From contig OY764903.1 of assembly GCA_963668605.1 (NCBI GenBank), positions 6,882,001 through 6,946,000 on the forward strand: a DNA stretch of 64,000 bases, read 5' to 3'. Numbering within the stretch: position 1 is the stretch's first letter; each line of letters begins with the position of its first letter. This DNA is from G963668605 sp963668605 (GTDB taxonomy: Bacteria; Acidobacteriota; Terriglobia; Bryobacterales; Bryobacteraceae). Under the pieces are notes generated by a model. That model did not search any database. It saw nothing but the letters and a program-made list of their open reading frames with translations, and was not told the origin of the DNA. This document shows, one piece after another, positions 44,295-52,483 of the stretch. The translations under genes and the position numbers were made by a program.

Positions 44295-44554
44295 AAGTGG
44301 AAGGAATTCTTCCTGCGAGGAATTGCGAGGAGAGCGCAGGCTGATCGCTCCGGAATTTGAAGCCAGTGGCAAGCGTGCCCCGCGTCGGACTGGCACCACC
44401 GTAGCGCAACGTGCCGGGCCGGTACGATTTTACGATCACCGATTCCGTCCTCAAGGGCGACCTTCGACCGCTACGAAACCCGGACCACCCAGCGGAACTT
44501 CTCTGGCGTGAAATCGCTTAGCGTGCGTTTTCGTTCCAATGATAGTCGCACACC
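44295..44554. other. Intergenic region after sulfatase 3
   Basis: Part of a 460-base gap that also holds the transposase fragment to the right. I see no gene and no terminator with a T-tract in this part. Composition is like that of the neighbours. Confidence 0.35.
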
Positions 44555-44695
44555 TATGACGGCCTCCACTTCGGGCGCGATTGAGGGCCGGCCTGGTGCG
44601 GCGCGGCGTTTGGAGCCGTCGAATTTGTGCGTAATCAGCCGGCGAGTGGACATATAATAGAAAACAACCAGGAAGCCAAAATGGAAATCCTGGTA
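44555..44695 (-). pseudogene. N-terminal fragment of an integrase-type transposase
   Basis: The minus strand reads FHFGFLVVFYYMSTRRLITH, then KFDGSKRRAAPGRPSIAPEV and EAVI. This resembles the helix-turn-helix linker region (KFDGSK..PGRP.I..E.EAL) of integrase-core transposases related to the fragment at 34170-34344. The frame then loses similarity. The catalytic core is absent. Confidence 0.6.
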
Positions 44696-44754
44696 AGAAC
44701 TGGGGCCCCGCACTGGGGCGCACGTCTACACTGGACAACTCAAGAGGAGGCTGT

Positions 44755-45957
44755 ATGTTTCTGAGATTTGGGGCTTTGAATTTTGGTGTGTTTCTGTTCT
44801 GTCTCGCCGCCGCGCCTTTGAGCGCCCAAGGCAACTCGCAAAACGTCGACCTGCCGGATCAAGCCGCTATACTTGTCCCAGGCTCCAGCGTGGAGGTGCC
44901 CGAGGACGTGGGGCACAGAGCGCACACAAACCACATCATTCTCCTTCGAGCGGCGCCGCAGGCCACCGCGCCCTCCGGGACGACTCCTGTAAGGATTTAC
45001 GGGGCTTACGTCTTCACCGCGAGTGGAACAGGAACGATTGCCATCGTCGATGCATTCGACTACCCGACTGCGGAGAGTGACCTGAACACGTTCTCCAGCC
45101 AGTTCGGGTTGCCCGCCTGCACTTCCGCCAACGGGTGTTTCAAGAAGGTTTACGCGACACCAGGGGGCAAGGCGCCGCGCGCCAACTGCGGCTGGGCCCA
45201 GGAGGCGGCGCTGGATATCGAATGGGCTCACGCGATGGCCCCCTACGCGAAAATCGTGCTGGTGGAGGCGGCGTCCAACAGTTTTTCGGACCTCCTCACG
45301 GCCGTTGACACTGCCAGTGGCATCGTAGCCGCCAACAGCGGCAGAGGTCAGGTGTCGATGAGCTGGGGCGGTAGCGAATTCTCCAGCGAGACCGCCTATG
45401 ACTCGCATTTCACCAAGCCCGGCGTGGTGTACTTTGCCGCCAGCGGGGACAGCGGGGGCAGGACGATCTGGCCGGGAGTCTCCCCGAATGCGGTCTCCGC
45501 CGGAGGTACGACGCTCAAGCTGAACAGTGACGGCAGTGTCGCCAGCGAGACGGGTTGGAGTGGAAGCGGCGGTGGACCCAGCACGTATGAAAGCCGGCCG
45601 TCTTACCAGACCGTTATCCAGGGGTTGGTCGGAAGCCACCGGGGGACACCGGACTTTTCGTTTGATGCCGATCCATACACGGGAGTATCGGTCTATGACA
45701 GCACGTCGTGCCAGGGAATGAGCGGCTGGATGGTGTTTGGCGGTACCAGCGTCTCATCTCCGTCATTGGCGGGGATCGTCAATTCGGCCGGTGGCAACAG
45801 CAGCAGCACGGCGAATGAGCTTTCCTTGATTTATGGCGGTCTGGGAACCAATGTCTTTCGCGACATCACGTCCGGCACAGCGGGAAGCTACAACGCCCAG
45901 AGTGGGTGGGATTTCGTGACCGGCGTCGGCAGCAACTTGGGGCTCTCGGGGAAATAG
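44755..45957 (+). CDS. Secreted S53 (sedolisin) serine-carboxyl peptidase
   Basis: A 400-residue peptidase with a signal peptide (MFLRFGALNFGVFLFCLAAA, to LSAQ) and an AGAGGAGG-like ribosome site. The S53 active site is complete: E150 and D154 (QEAALDIEW), D232 (ASGDSGG, oxyanion) and S332 in FGGTSVSSP. The C-terminal calcium site is RDITSG and SGWDFVTGVG. Sedolisins usually carry a pro-domain of about 200 residues; here only about 60 residues lie between signal and catalytic domain, so it is a short form, perhaps not autoinhibited. It would digest proteins outside the cell at low pH, suiting acidic soil. Confidence 0.9.
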   Translation: MFLRFGALNFGVFLFCLAAAPLSAQGNSQNVDLPDQAAILVPGSSVEVPEDVGHRAHTNHIILLRAAPQATAPSGTTPVRIYGAYVFTASGTGTIAIVDAFDYPTAESDLNTFSSQFGLPACTSANGCFKKVYATPGGKAPRANCGWAQEAALDIEWAHAMAPYAKIVLVEAASNSFSDLLTAVDTASGIVAANSGRGQVSMSWGGSEFSSETAYDSHFTKPGVVYFAASGDSGGRTIWPGVSPNAVSAGGTTLKLNSDGSVASETGWSGSGGGPSTYESRPSYQTVIQGLVGSHRGTPDFSFDADPYTGVSVYDSTSCQGMSGWMVFGGTSVSSPSLAGIVNSAGGNSSSTANELSLIYGGLGTNVFRDITSGTAGSYNAQSGWDFVTGVGSNLGLSGK

Positions 45958-45974
45958 CGGCCAAAAGGGATAAA

Positions 45975-46051
45975 TGGTCGGGGCGAGTGGATTCGAACCA
46001 CCGGCCTCCTGGTCCCGAACCAGGCGCTCTACCAGGCTGAGCCACGCCCCG
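45975..46051 (-). tRNA. tRNA-Pro (anticodon CGG)
   Basis: A full cloverleaf on the minus strand. The acceptor is CGGGGCG/CGCCCCG with the 3' A-CCA encoded. The D-arm is GCTCAGCCTGGTAGAGC. The anticodon stem-loop is CCTGG-TTCGGGA-CCAGG, giving anticodon CGG for CCG codons. The T-arm is CCGGTGG-TTCGAAT-CCAC. It lies just downstream of lysA on the same strand. Confidence 0.95.
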
Positions 46052-46073
46052 AACATTTTTAGTGTAACACGAG

Positions 46074-47324
46074 CTACTCGCCCCGAATCAAATCGTCGAA
46101 AGTTTCACGGGGGCGAACGATTCTCCAGCCCGTGTCATCCACTAGTATCTCCGCTGGGCGCGGGCGGGCGTTGTAGTTCGACGAGGCCACCATCCCATAC
46201 GCGCCTGTGGTGCAGACGGCCAGCATGTCGCCGGGCAGGACGTTGGCCATCTCGCGGTCGCGCGCCAGAAAATCTCCGGTCTCGCAGACAGGTCCGACCA
46301 CATCCGCCTTAATCGTACCCAACGCGGTCTTGCGCAGCGGGATGATCTCGTGGTGCGCCTGATAGAGTGCCGGGCGGATCAGTTCGGTCATCGAAGCGTC
46401 TACCACCACGAATTCCTTGCCGTTGTTCTGCTTGCGATAGAGTACGCGCGTCAAGAGTACGCCAGCCGTGGCCACCAGCGAGCGGCCCGGTTCGAGCATT
46501 AGCTTGAGATCACGGCCGGCCATCCTCTCCGTGAGTTGAGCGACGTAGGTGGAAATCTCCGCCGCTTTCTGCCCAGCCTGGTAGGCGACGCCGAGTCCTC
46601 CGCCGAGATCGAGATGCGTGATCGCGATACCGGCGCCGCGCAAGCGTTCGACCAGCCCGAAGAGCTTGTCCATCGAGTCGAGCAGTGGAGCCGTCGAAAG
46701 CAGTTGCGAGCCGATGTGGCAACTGACGCCGTCGAGCGAAAGGTGGCGCAACGCGCGGGCGCGCTGATAGACACCTTCGACCTCGGCAATGTCGACTCCG
46801 AATTTATGCTGGCGCAAACCAGTGGAGATGTACGGGTGCGTGGCGGCGTCTACATCCGGATTCACGCGGATCGAAATGGAAGCCGTCTTCCCGAGGCGGC
46901 TCGCCTTCGCGTCGATCAGCGCCAGTTCGGCTTCCGACTCGCAATTGAAACTGTGTATGCCCATGCGCAGGGCGTAGTCGACCTCTTCCGCCGTCTTGCC
47001 CACTCCGGAAAAGACCACGCCGGACGGGTTGCCGCCGGCCTTGAGCACACGGAAGAGTTCGCCGCCGCTGACGATATCGAAACCGGCGCCGGCCGCGGCC
47101 AGCAGTCTCAGTACGGAGAGATTACCGTTCGCCTTGACGGCGTAGCAGACCTTATGCGGAATCGCGGCGAGGCCCTCGTCGTAGGCGTGAAATGCAGCGG
47201 TGATGTCGCGCGCCGAATAGACGTAAATCGGTGTGCCCGCGCTCTCCGCGATATCGGCGAGGGCGACCTTGCCGCAACAGAGCTGGCCGTCTTGATAGGA
47301 AAAAGAGTTGCCGAGAAAGTTCAT
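46074..47324 (-). CDS. lysA: Diaminopimelate decarboxylase
   Basis: A 416-residue PLP enzyme that converts meso-diaminopimelate to lysine, the last step of lysine synthesis. K64 in CYAVKANGN holds the cofactor. Further signatures are GFDIVSGGEL, HKFGVD, SCHIGSQL, the Gly-rich LDLGGGLGV, LEPGRSLVATAG, the substrate-binding GPVCETGDF and GAYGMVASSNYNARPRP. Length is normal for the family. Its ATG overlaps the TAA of the phosphatase gene by one base (TAATG), so it is translationally coupled to it and is the last gene of a four-gene operon. Confidence 0.96.
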   Translation of the reverse strand: MNFLGNSFSYQDGQLCCGKVALADIAESAGTPIYVYSARDITAAFHAYDEGLAAIPHKVCYAVKANGNLSVLRLLAAAGAGFDIVSGGELFRVLKAGGNPSGVVFSGVGKTAEEVDYALRMGIHSFNCESEAELALIDAKASRLGKTASISIRVNPDVDAATHPYISTGLRQHKFGVDIAEVEGVYQRARALRHLSLDGVSCHIGSQLLSTAPLLDSMDKLFGLVERLRGAGIAITHLDLGGGLGVAYQAGQKAAEISTYVAQLTERMAGRDLKLMLEPGRSLVATAGVLLTRVLYRKQNNGKEFVVVDASMTELIRPALYQAHHEIIPLRKTALGTIKADVVGPVCETGDFLARDREMANVLPGDMLAVCTTGAYGMVASSNYNARPRPAEILVDDTGWRIVRPRETFDDLIRGE

Positions 47325-49075
47325 TAGGTTATCTTGAGGACGACAAGCGTTTGGTCGTCGAACTGGGCGCGGCCCCCAGCGAATTTGTCGAGATCGGCGA
47401 AGATGGCGTTGGCGATCGCCTGCGCGGGCAGCGCGTGCACGGATTTCAGCGCCGCAGCCAGATGGGCGCGGTCATACTCCTCACCCAGCGAATTCATCTG
47501 ATCCTGAAAGCCGTCGGAAAACAGCAGTAAGACATCGCCCGGGTGCATCGTTTGGACGTGCGACTCGTACTCGCGATCCTCCAGCAGGCCCAGCGGAACG
47601 CCCTCTGCCTTGACCGTGAACGTCTTGCCCTTGCGGCAGATCAGCGGCGGCGACGAGCCGGCATTCGCGATGGTAAACTGGCGTTCGCGCGATTCCCAAA
47701 GCAGAACGAGCAGCGTCACATACTGCGCGTCGACCTTGCGCTCGAGCAGCAGTTCGTTGAGCGTCTTGAGCAGCATCGCAGGACCGCGGCGGCGCGGCGC
47801 GAGCGTGCGCAGCAGGCCCGAAACCATGGCGCCATATAGCGCGGCCGCGGCTCCCTTGCCGCTCGAATCGCCGAAGGCGATCAGGCTGTAATCGCCTTGT
47901 TCGAAGAAGTCATACAGATCGCCGCTGATTTCACGAGCGGCACGGCGGCCGATACCGATTTCGAGGCCCGCAATCTCCGGACCTTCGAGCGGCAGCAACA
48001 AGGACTGGAGCTTGCGCGCGGCCTTGAAGTCCGATTCGAGCAGCTTCTCGCGCGCCGCCAACTCTTCATAGAGCCGTGCGTTCTCGACGGAATTCGCGAT
48101 CTGCGGCGCGAGCAGCGAAAGCGTGCGCACGTGCTCTTCGGTGAAGTGGCCGATGCGCCCGCTCTCGATATCCATCACGCCAATCACCTTCTCGTGCACC
48201 ACGAGCGGCACTGCGACTTCGGAGCGGATGCCGGGATGCGACGCAATGTAGCGTGGATCGGCCGACGTGTCGACGACGCGCACAGCCTGGCGCGTCTCCG
48301 CGGCCGCGCCCGTGATACCCTTGCCCACCGGGATGTTGTCGAGTTCCACGCGCTCGTCATAGCGCACGCTGAAGCGGTGGCGCAGCACGCGCTGTTCCGC
48401 ATCGAGCAGCAGGATGCTGAAGGCGTCGTAGTTGATCAGTTCGTGAATAGAGCCGGCAATCTGGCCGAGCAGTTCGTCGAGCGCTAGAATCGACGAGAAT
48501 TCCTGTGACAGTTTGGCGAGCGTGCGCAGCGTCCGGTTTTGCCGATCGACGCGGCGGTAGAGCCGGGCGTTGTCGATCGAGAAGGCGATGCGCGAGGCGA
48601 TCAACCGCAGTAGCGATTTTTCGTACTCACTGAAGGCGTCGACTCGCGTGCATTGCAGGTCGATGACGCCCACCAGTTTCCCGCGCGCGATCATCGGAGC
48701 GGCGAGTTCGGTGCGTACGGCGTCGAGGCTGGACAGGTAACGCTCATCGTTGCGCACGTCGCCGACGAGAATCGTTTCGCGCGAGGCTGCGGCCGTGCCG
48801 GTGAGCCCCTCGCCCAGTTTGATGACGAGGTTCTGAGCCAACTCCGGACGGTGTCCGATGCTGTAACGGATCATCAAGCCGTGTCTGCGATCGCTGTAAA
48901 GCAGAATAGCGAAAAGCTCGAAGGGGATTACCTTTTTCACGATCTCGGCAATCTGTGGGAGCAGAAGATCGAGGTCGAGCGTCTCAGACGTCGCGCCGGC
49001 GACTTCGAGCATGAAGTCGAGAAGCTCCGCGCGCTCCTTGAATCGAACAGCGGTTCTGTTGGAAGGGGGGCGCAT
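47324..49075 (-). CDS. GAF-GAF-PP2C (SpoIIE/RsbU-type) phosphatase
   Basis: A 583-residue cytoplasmic signalling protein with three domains. GAF 1 spans about residues 22-172 (LPQIAEIVKKVIPFELFAIL). GAF 2 spans about 188-345 (GKGITGAAAETRQAVRVVDT, VIGVMDIESGRIGHFTEEHV). A SpoIIE-type PP2C domain spans about 365-580 with metal-site motifs REISGDLYDFF, FGDSSGKGAAAAL, SDGFQDQMN and the final FDDQTLVVL. Enzymes of this type dephosphorylate anti-sigma-factor antagonists in partner-switching pathways after the GAF domains sense a signal. No antagonist or anti-sigma gene is nearby. It lies 9 bases after deoC and overlaps lysA. Confidence 0.92.
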   Translation of the reverse strand: MRPPSNRTAVRFKERAELLDFMLEVAGATSETLDLDLLLPQIAEIVKKVIPFELFAILLYSDRRHGLMIRYSIGHRPELAQNLVIKLGEGLTGTAAASRETILVGDVRNDERYLSSLDAVRTELAAPMIARGKLVGVIDLQCTRVDAFSEYEKSLLRLIASRIAFSIDNARLYRRVDRQNRTLRTLAKLSQEFSSILALDELLGQIAGSIHELINYDAFSILLLDAEQRVLRHRFSVRYDERVELDNIPVGKGITGAAAETRQAVRVVDTSADPRYIASHPGIRSEVAVPLVVHEKVIGVMDIESGRIGHFTEEHVRTLSLLAPQIANSVENARLYEELAAREKLLESDFKAARKLQSLLLPLEGPEIAGLEIGIGRRAAREISGDLYDFFEQGDYSLIAFGDSSGKGAAAALYGAMVSGLLRTLAPRRRGPAMLLKTLNELLLERKVDAQYVTLLVLLWESRERQFTIANAGSSPPLICRKGKTFTVKAEGVPLGLLEDREYESHVQTMHPGDVLLLFSDGFQDQMNSLGEEYDRAHLAAALKSVHALPAQAIANAIFADLDKFAGGRAQFDDQTLVVLKIT

Positions 49076-49084
49076 GGGGCGAGC

Positions 49085-49981
49085 CTATGCCGCGGTAGCT
49101 TCGATGATTTTGACGCTAGCGCTGGCCCCGATACGGCTCGCACCGGCCGCCGCCATGGTCTTGACGTCTTCGAGCGTGCGGATTCCGCCGGAAGCCTTGA
49201 CGCCCATTTCCGGACCGACCACGGAGCGCATCAGCGCAATGTCATGCGCGGTGGCGCCGCCCGTGCTGAAACCCGTGGATGTCTTGACGAAGTCGGCGCC
49301 CGCCCGTTTGGCCAGCCGGCACGCAATCTTTTTCTGCTCGTCGTCGAGCAGCGCGGTCTCGAGAATCACCTTGACGATCGCGCCTGCCGGATGGCTGGCG
49401 TCGACCACGGCGCGGATGTCCTGCTGGACCGCTTCGTGAGCGCCGGAACGCAGCGCGCCGACATTGAGCACCATGTCGATTTCCTGCGCGCCCGAACGCA
49501 CAGCGGTCAAAGCCTCGGCGCGCTTGATCTCCGTCGTGTTCGCTCCCAGCGGAAAGCCGATCACCGTGCAGACCTTGACCGGCGTGCCGGCCAACTCTCC
49601 CGCGACCACAGGAACCCAATAGGGATTCACGCAGACGCTCGCGAAGTGGTACTGCCTGGCCTCGCGGCAGACTTTGAGGACGTCGTCGCGCGTGGCCTCG
49701 GGCTTCAGAATCGTGTGGTCGATCATCGACGCAATGGCTGGATCGATACGCGTGAGGCGTTCACTGGCCGAGACTCGATCCGCGCCGGCGTCTACGATGT
49801 CGCGCGTCTTCTTAGCGCAAGTCTGGGCGCAGCGGCCGACGCAACCGGGGCAGATCAGATCGGGGACGTTGAGCCCTTCGGCTTTGGCGGAGTAGCTGCG
49901 TCCGGCGGACGCAGCACCGGTCCGGGCGAGGATTTCCTCCCCGATTTGAGCGACGAGTTGTTCGAGTTCTGCGGCGTTCAC
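49085..49981 (-). CDS. deoC: Deoxyribose-phosphate aldolase with Cys-rich extension
   Basis: A 298-residue DERA enzyme: cleaves 2-deoxyribose 5-phosphate to glyceraldehyde 3-phosphate and acetaldehyde. The catalytic core (about 80-298) has D169 (QEIDMVLNVG), the Schiff-base K233 (ADFVKTSTGFSTGG) and K262 (GVKASGGIR). The first 75 residues are extra; E. coli-like enzymes lack them. They contain C44-x2-C47-x3-C51-x3-C55 (CPGCVGRCAQTC), a possible metal or Fe-S site. The start is a GTG overlapping the rpiB stop (GTGA). DeoC plus RpiB is the hallmark of sugar-phosphate-utilising microcompartment loci, but no shell gene is seen here. Confidence 0.92.
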   Translation of the reverse strand: MNAAELEQLVAQIGEEILARTGAASAGRSYSAKAEGLNVPDLICPGCVGRCAQTCAKKTRDIVDAGADRVSASERLTRIDPAIASMIDHTILKPEATRDDVLKVCREARQYHFASVCVNPYWVPVVAGELAGTPVKVCTVIGFPLGANTTEIKRAEALTAVRSGAQEIDMVLNVGALRSGAHEAVQQDIRAVVDASHPAGAIVKVILETALLDDEQKKIACRLAKRAGADFVKTSTGFSTGGATAHDIALMRSVVGPEMGVKASGGIRTLEDVKTMAAAGASRIGASASVKIIEATAA

Positions 49982-50589
49982 TTTGTGTATCGCTGTTCGA
50001 TGGCTGTAATTTTGTTAACCCGGGCGGCGTGCCTTCCGCCTCCGAATGGCGTGGCGATCCAGGTTCTCAGAACCTCTTCGGCCTGTGTCGGCGTCAGTAG
50101 CCGTCCTCCGAGTGTAAGCACATTGGAATCATTGTGTTCCCGGCTATTTCGGGCTGAGGCTTTATCATAACATAGCGCCGCGCGGATGCCGGGAACCTTA
50201 TTGGCGGCCATGCAGGAGCCGATGCCCGCGCCATCGACAACGACGCCGCACCACGCTTTCCCACTCGCGACGAGAATGGCGACTTGTTCGGCGATATCGG
50301 GGTAATCGACCGGAGTCTCGCTGGTGACGCCGACGTCGCGCAGGACAAAACCGAGTTCCTCGATTACCGGCTTGAGCAACTCTTTCATCTGAAACCCGCC
50401 GTGGTCGGCGCCGATCGCGATCGTCCTGGACGGCGGCGCGATGCCGGAGAGCTGATCCGCGGCCACCTCGACGAGGGCGACACCGCGCGCGGCGGCTGTC
50501 TCCCGCGCGGCGGCTGTCACGATCGACCCGGCCGGAATCTTCAACTCGCCCGAGGCGGGCAAGTCGCGCTCTGTAATCACGCTTCGCAT
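49978..50589 (-). CDS. rpiB: RpiB/LacAB-family isomerase with N-terminal extension
   Basis: About 203 residues from the ATG at 50589, which has GGGAG 5 bases upstream; the earlier ATG at 50601 overlaps that site. The RpiB domain (about 53-195) has IAIGADHGGFQMKELL, PVDYPDIAEQV, AANKVPGIRAALCYD and NDSNVLTLGGRLL. In E. coli RpiB the ring-opening/proton-transfer Cys lies in CGTGxG; here the segment is VVVDGAGIGSCM, with Asp in place of Cys and Ala in place of Thr. Residues 1-45 form an extra module (ERDLPASGELKIPAGSIVTA). The substrate may therefore differ from ribose 5-phosphate. It is first in the operon with deoC. Confidence 0.85.
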   Translation of the reverse strand: MRSVITERDLPASGELKIPAGSIVTAAARETAAARGVALVEVAADQLSGIAPPSRTIAIGADHGGFQMKELLKPVIEELGFVLRDVGVTSETPVDYPDIAEQVAILVASGKAWCGVVVDGAGIGSCMAANKVPGIRAALCYDKASARNSREHNDSNVLTLGGRLLTPTQAEEVLRTWIATPFGGGRHAARVNKITAIEQRYTK

Positions 50590-50649
50590 GTGAACTCCCA
50601 TTGTAATGGAATGGGCGGCACTGCTTGCGCTGTGTCATCGTGGTTATTT

Positions 50650-51777
50650 ATGCAAATTGGCGCAGCCCGACAGATTGCGTTCGACGTCCTGCTGCGCGTG
50701 GAACAGGGCTCCTATGCTTCTGACCTGCTGCGCGCACGTTCGATGGGCCTCGACGCGAGAGACGCGGGGCTCGCCTCCGAGCTTGTCTTCGGTACATTGC
50801 GGCTGCAGGCGCAACTCGATTTTCTGATCGAACATTTTTCGGGGCGCCCGGCGGGCCGTCTGGACGCTGAAGTGCGCGCGGTGCTGCGTATGGGCGTCTA
50901 TCAATCGCGCTACCTCGATCGCATCCCGCGCCATGCCGCGGTCGATGCCGCCGTCGAACTCGTCAAGCGTGCGCGCAAGCGCTCGGCTGCGGGTTTCGTC
51001 AACGCGGTTCTGCGCAAAGTGCACCGAGAACCGATAGCATGGCCAGACCGTGTTACCGAGTTGTGTCAGCCTGCCTGGCTGCTCGAAAGCTGGGAGCGGC
51101 AGTTCGGCGAGGAGGCGGCCGGGCGGATTGCACGCGCGTTCCTGGCCCAGCCGCAAACCTTCATTCGCGCGAGCGAAGCGTTGCCCGACTGCGAACCGAC
51201 GGAGATTCCCGGCTGCTACCGGATTACGGGCGCGCCTCCGCCCGGAGCGCGAATTCAGGATATCGGCGCTCAGTCGATCGTGCCGCTGCTCGAACTGGAA
51301 CCGGGCATGACGTTTCTCGATCTGTGCGCAGCGCCGGGCAACAAGACGGCGCAGGCGCTGGAGTATGGTGTCAAGGCCGTGGCGTGTGATCTGCATTTGA
51401 ATCGGCTGAGCGAACTGCGCGGCCTCGCGTGCGAACGCGTGTTGCTCGATGCGTCGAAGCCGCTGCCCTTCGTACGCAAGTTCGACCGGATTCTCGTCGA
51501 CGCGCCGTGCAGCGGTACGGGGACGCTAGGGCGAAACCCTGAGATCAAGTGGCGTATCACGCCGGCGGGTCCGCTGGAATTGCAGCGTGTGCAGGCGGCG
51601 ATTCTGCGAAACGCCCTCGAGTGCCTCGCGCCGGGCGGCAGGCTGGTATACTCAACCTGTTCGTTGGAGCGCGAAGAAAACGAAGCCGTGGCGCTGCCGT
51701 TTTCGCCGCTTCGCATCGAGCGGCGCCTGCCCGGAATTCAGGCCGGAGACGGGTTTTTTGCCGCTGTGTTAGCATGA
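50650..51777 (+). CDS. rsmB: 16S rRNA m5C967 methyltransferase
   Basis: A 375-residue RsmB/Sun-family SAM-dependent methyltransferase. I start at the ATG at 50650 (MQIGAARQIAFDVLLRVEQG); the upstream in-frame stretch overlaps rpiB on the other strand. A NusB-like RNA-binding domain covers about 1-130 (RYLDRIPRHAAVDAAVELVK, AAGFVNAVLRKV). The catalytic domain has the SAM motif FLDLCAAPGNKTAQ, the Cys of DAPCSGTGTLGRNPEIKWR and the nucleophile Cys of VYSTCSLEREENE. It is somewhat shorter than the E. coli enzyme (429). rpe follows after 13 bases. Confidence 0.93.
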   Translation: MQIGAARQIAFDVLLRVEQGSYASDLLRARSMGLDARDAGLASELVFGTLRLQAQLDFLIEHFSGRPAGRLDAEVRAVLRMGVYQSRYLDRIPRHAAVDAAVELVKRARKRSAAGFVNAVLRKVHREPIAWPDRVTELCQPAWLLESWERQFGEEAAGRIARAFLAQPQTFIRASEALPDCEPTEIPGCYRITGAPPPGARIQDIGAQSIVPLLELEPGMTFLDLCAAPGNKTAQALEYGVKAVACDLHLNRLSELRGLACERVLLDASKPLPFVRKFDRILVDAPCSGTGTLGRNPEIKWRITPAGPLELQRVQAAILRNALECLAPGGRLVYSTCSLEREENEAVALPFSPLRIERRLPGIQAGDGFFAAVLA

Positions 51778-51790
51778 GGTTAACCGCCAG

Positions 51791-52465
51791 ATGGTTGAAA
51801 TTGTTCCATCGATTCTCTCTGCTGATTTTGCGCGCCTGGGCGAGGATATCGCCCGCGTGGAAAACGGCGGGGCCACTATGCTTCACGTCGACGTGATGGA
51901 TGGCCATTTTGTGCCTAATCTCACGGTCGGCCCCCCATTGCTCAAATCCGTTCGTAAAATCACCAAGATGACACTGGACGTGCACCTGATGATTACGAAT
52001 CCGGATGCGTTCGTGCCCGCGTTTGTAGAAGCCGGCGCGGACCAGATTTCCGTGCACCAAGAGGTGTGTCCGCACCTCGACAGAACGATCCGGATGATCC
52101 AGGCTGAAGGCGCCTTGGCCGGCGTGGTGCTGAACCCATCCACCCCGGTGGCGTCGCTTGACGACGTGCTGGATATTGTCGACTTCGTACTGGTGATGAG
52201 CGTGAACCCGGGCTTCGGCGGCCAGAAATTCATCCCGAACGCGCTGAAGAAAGTTCGCCAACTGGACCAGCGGAGAAGGGAACTCGGATTGCAGTACTCC
52301 ATCGAGATCGACGGCGGCATCAGCGCGGAAAACGTGGCTGAAGTAGTGCGTGCGGGTTGCGACTGGTTGGTGGCGGGCGCGGCTGTATTTCACAGTGTGG
52401 ACCCAGCGGCCACGGTTGCTGCCATGGGTGAGACGGCGCGTGCGGCCAATGCTATTCGTGTTTGA
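51791..52465 (+). CDS. rpe: Ribulose-phosphate 3-epimerase
   Basis: A 224-residue TIM-barrel metalloenzyme interconverting ribulose 5-phosphate and xylulose 5-phosphate in the pentose phosphate pathway. Motifs: IVPSILSADFARL, LHVDVMDGHFVPNLTVGP (His and catalytic Asp), LDVHLMITNP, VLVMSVNPGFGGQKFI (second catalytic Asp region is VDFV... and the phosphate loop) and IEIDGGISAENV. Its length is normal. It is 13 bases after rsmB and 18 before bamD, so all three probably share a transcript. Together with rpiB just upstream it clusters pentose phosphate isomerisation here. Confidence 0.96.
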   Translation: MVEIVPSILSADFARLGEDIARVENGGATMLHVDVMDGHFVPNLTVGPPLLKSVRKITKMTLDVHLMITNPDAFVPAFVEAGADQISVHQEVCPHLDRTIRMIQAEGALAGVVLNPSTPVASLDDVLDIVDFVLVMSVNPGFGGQKFIPNALKKVRQLDQRRRELGLQYSIEIDGGISAENVAEVVRAGCDWLVAGAAVFHSVDPAATVAAMGETARAANAIRV

Positions 52466-52483
52466 AGATTCTGGAAAGCGGTA

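Noticed and set aside
46074..47324. Lysine riboswitch in front of lysA
   Set aside because: The gene overlaps the preceding phosphatase gene, leaving no leader.
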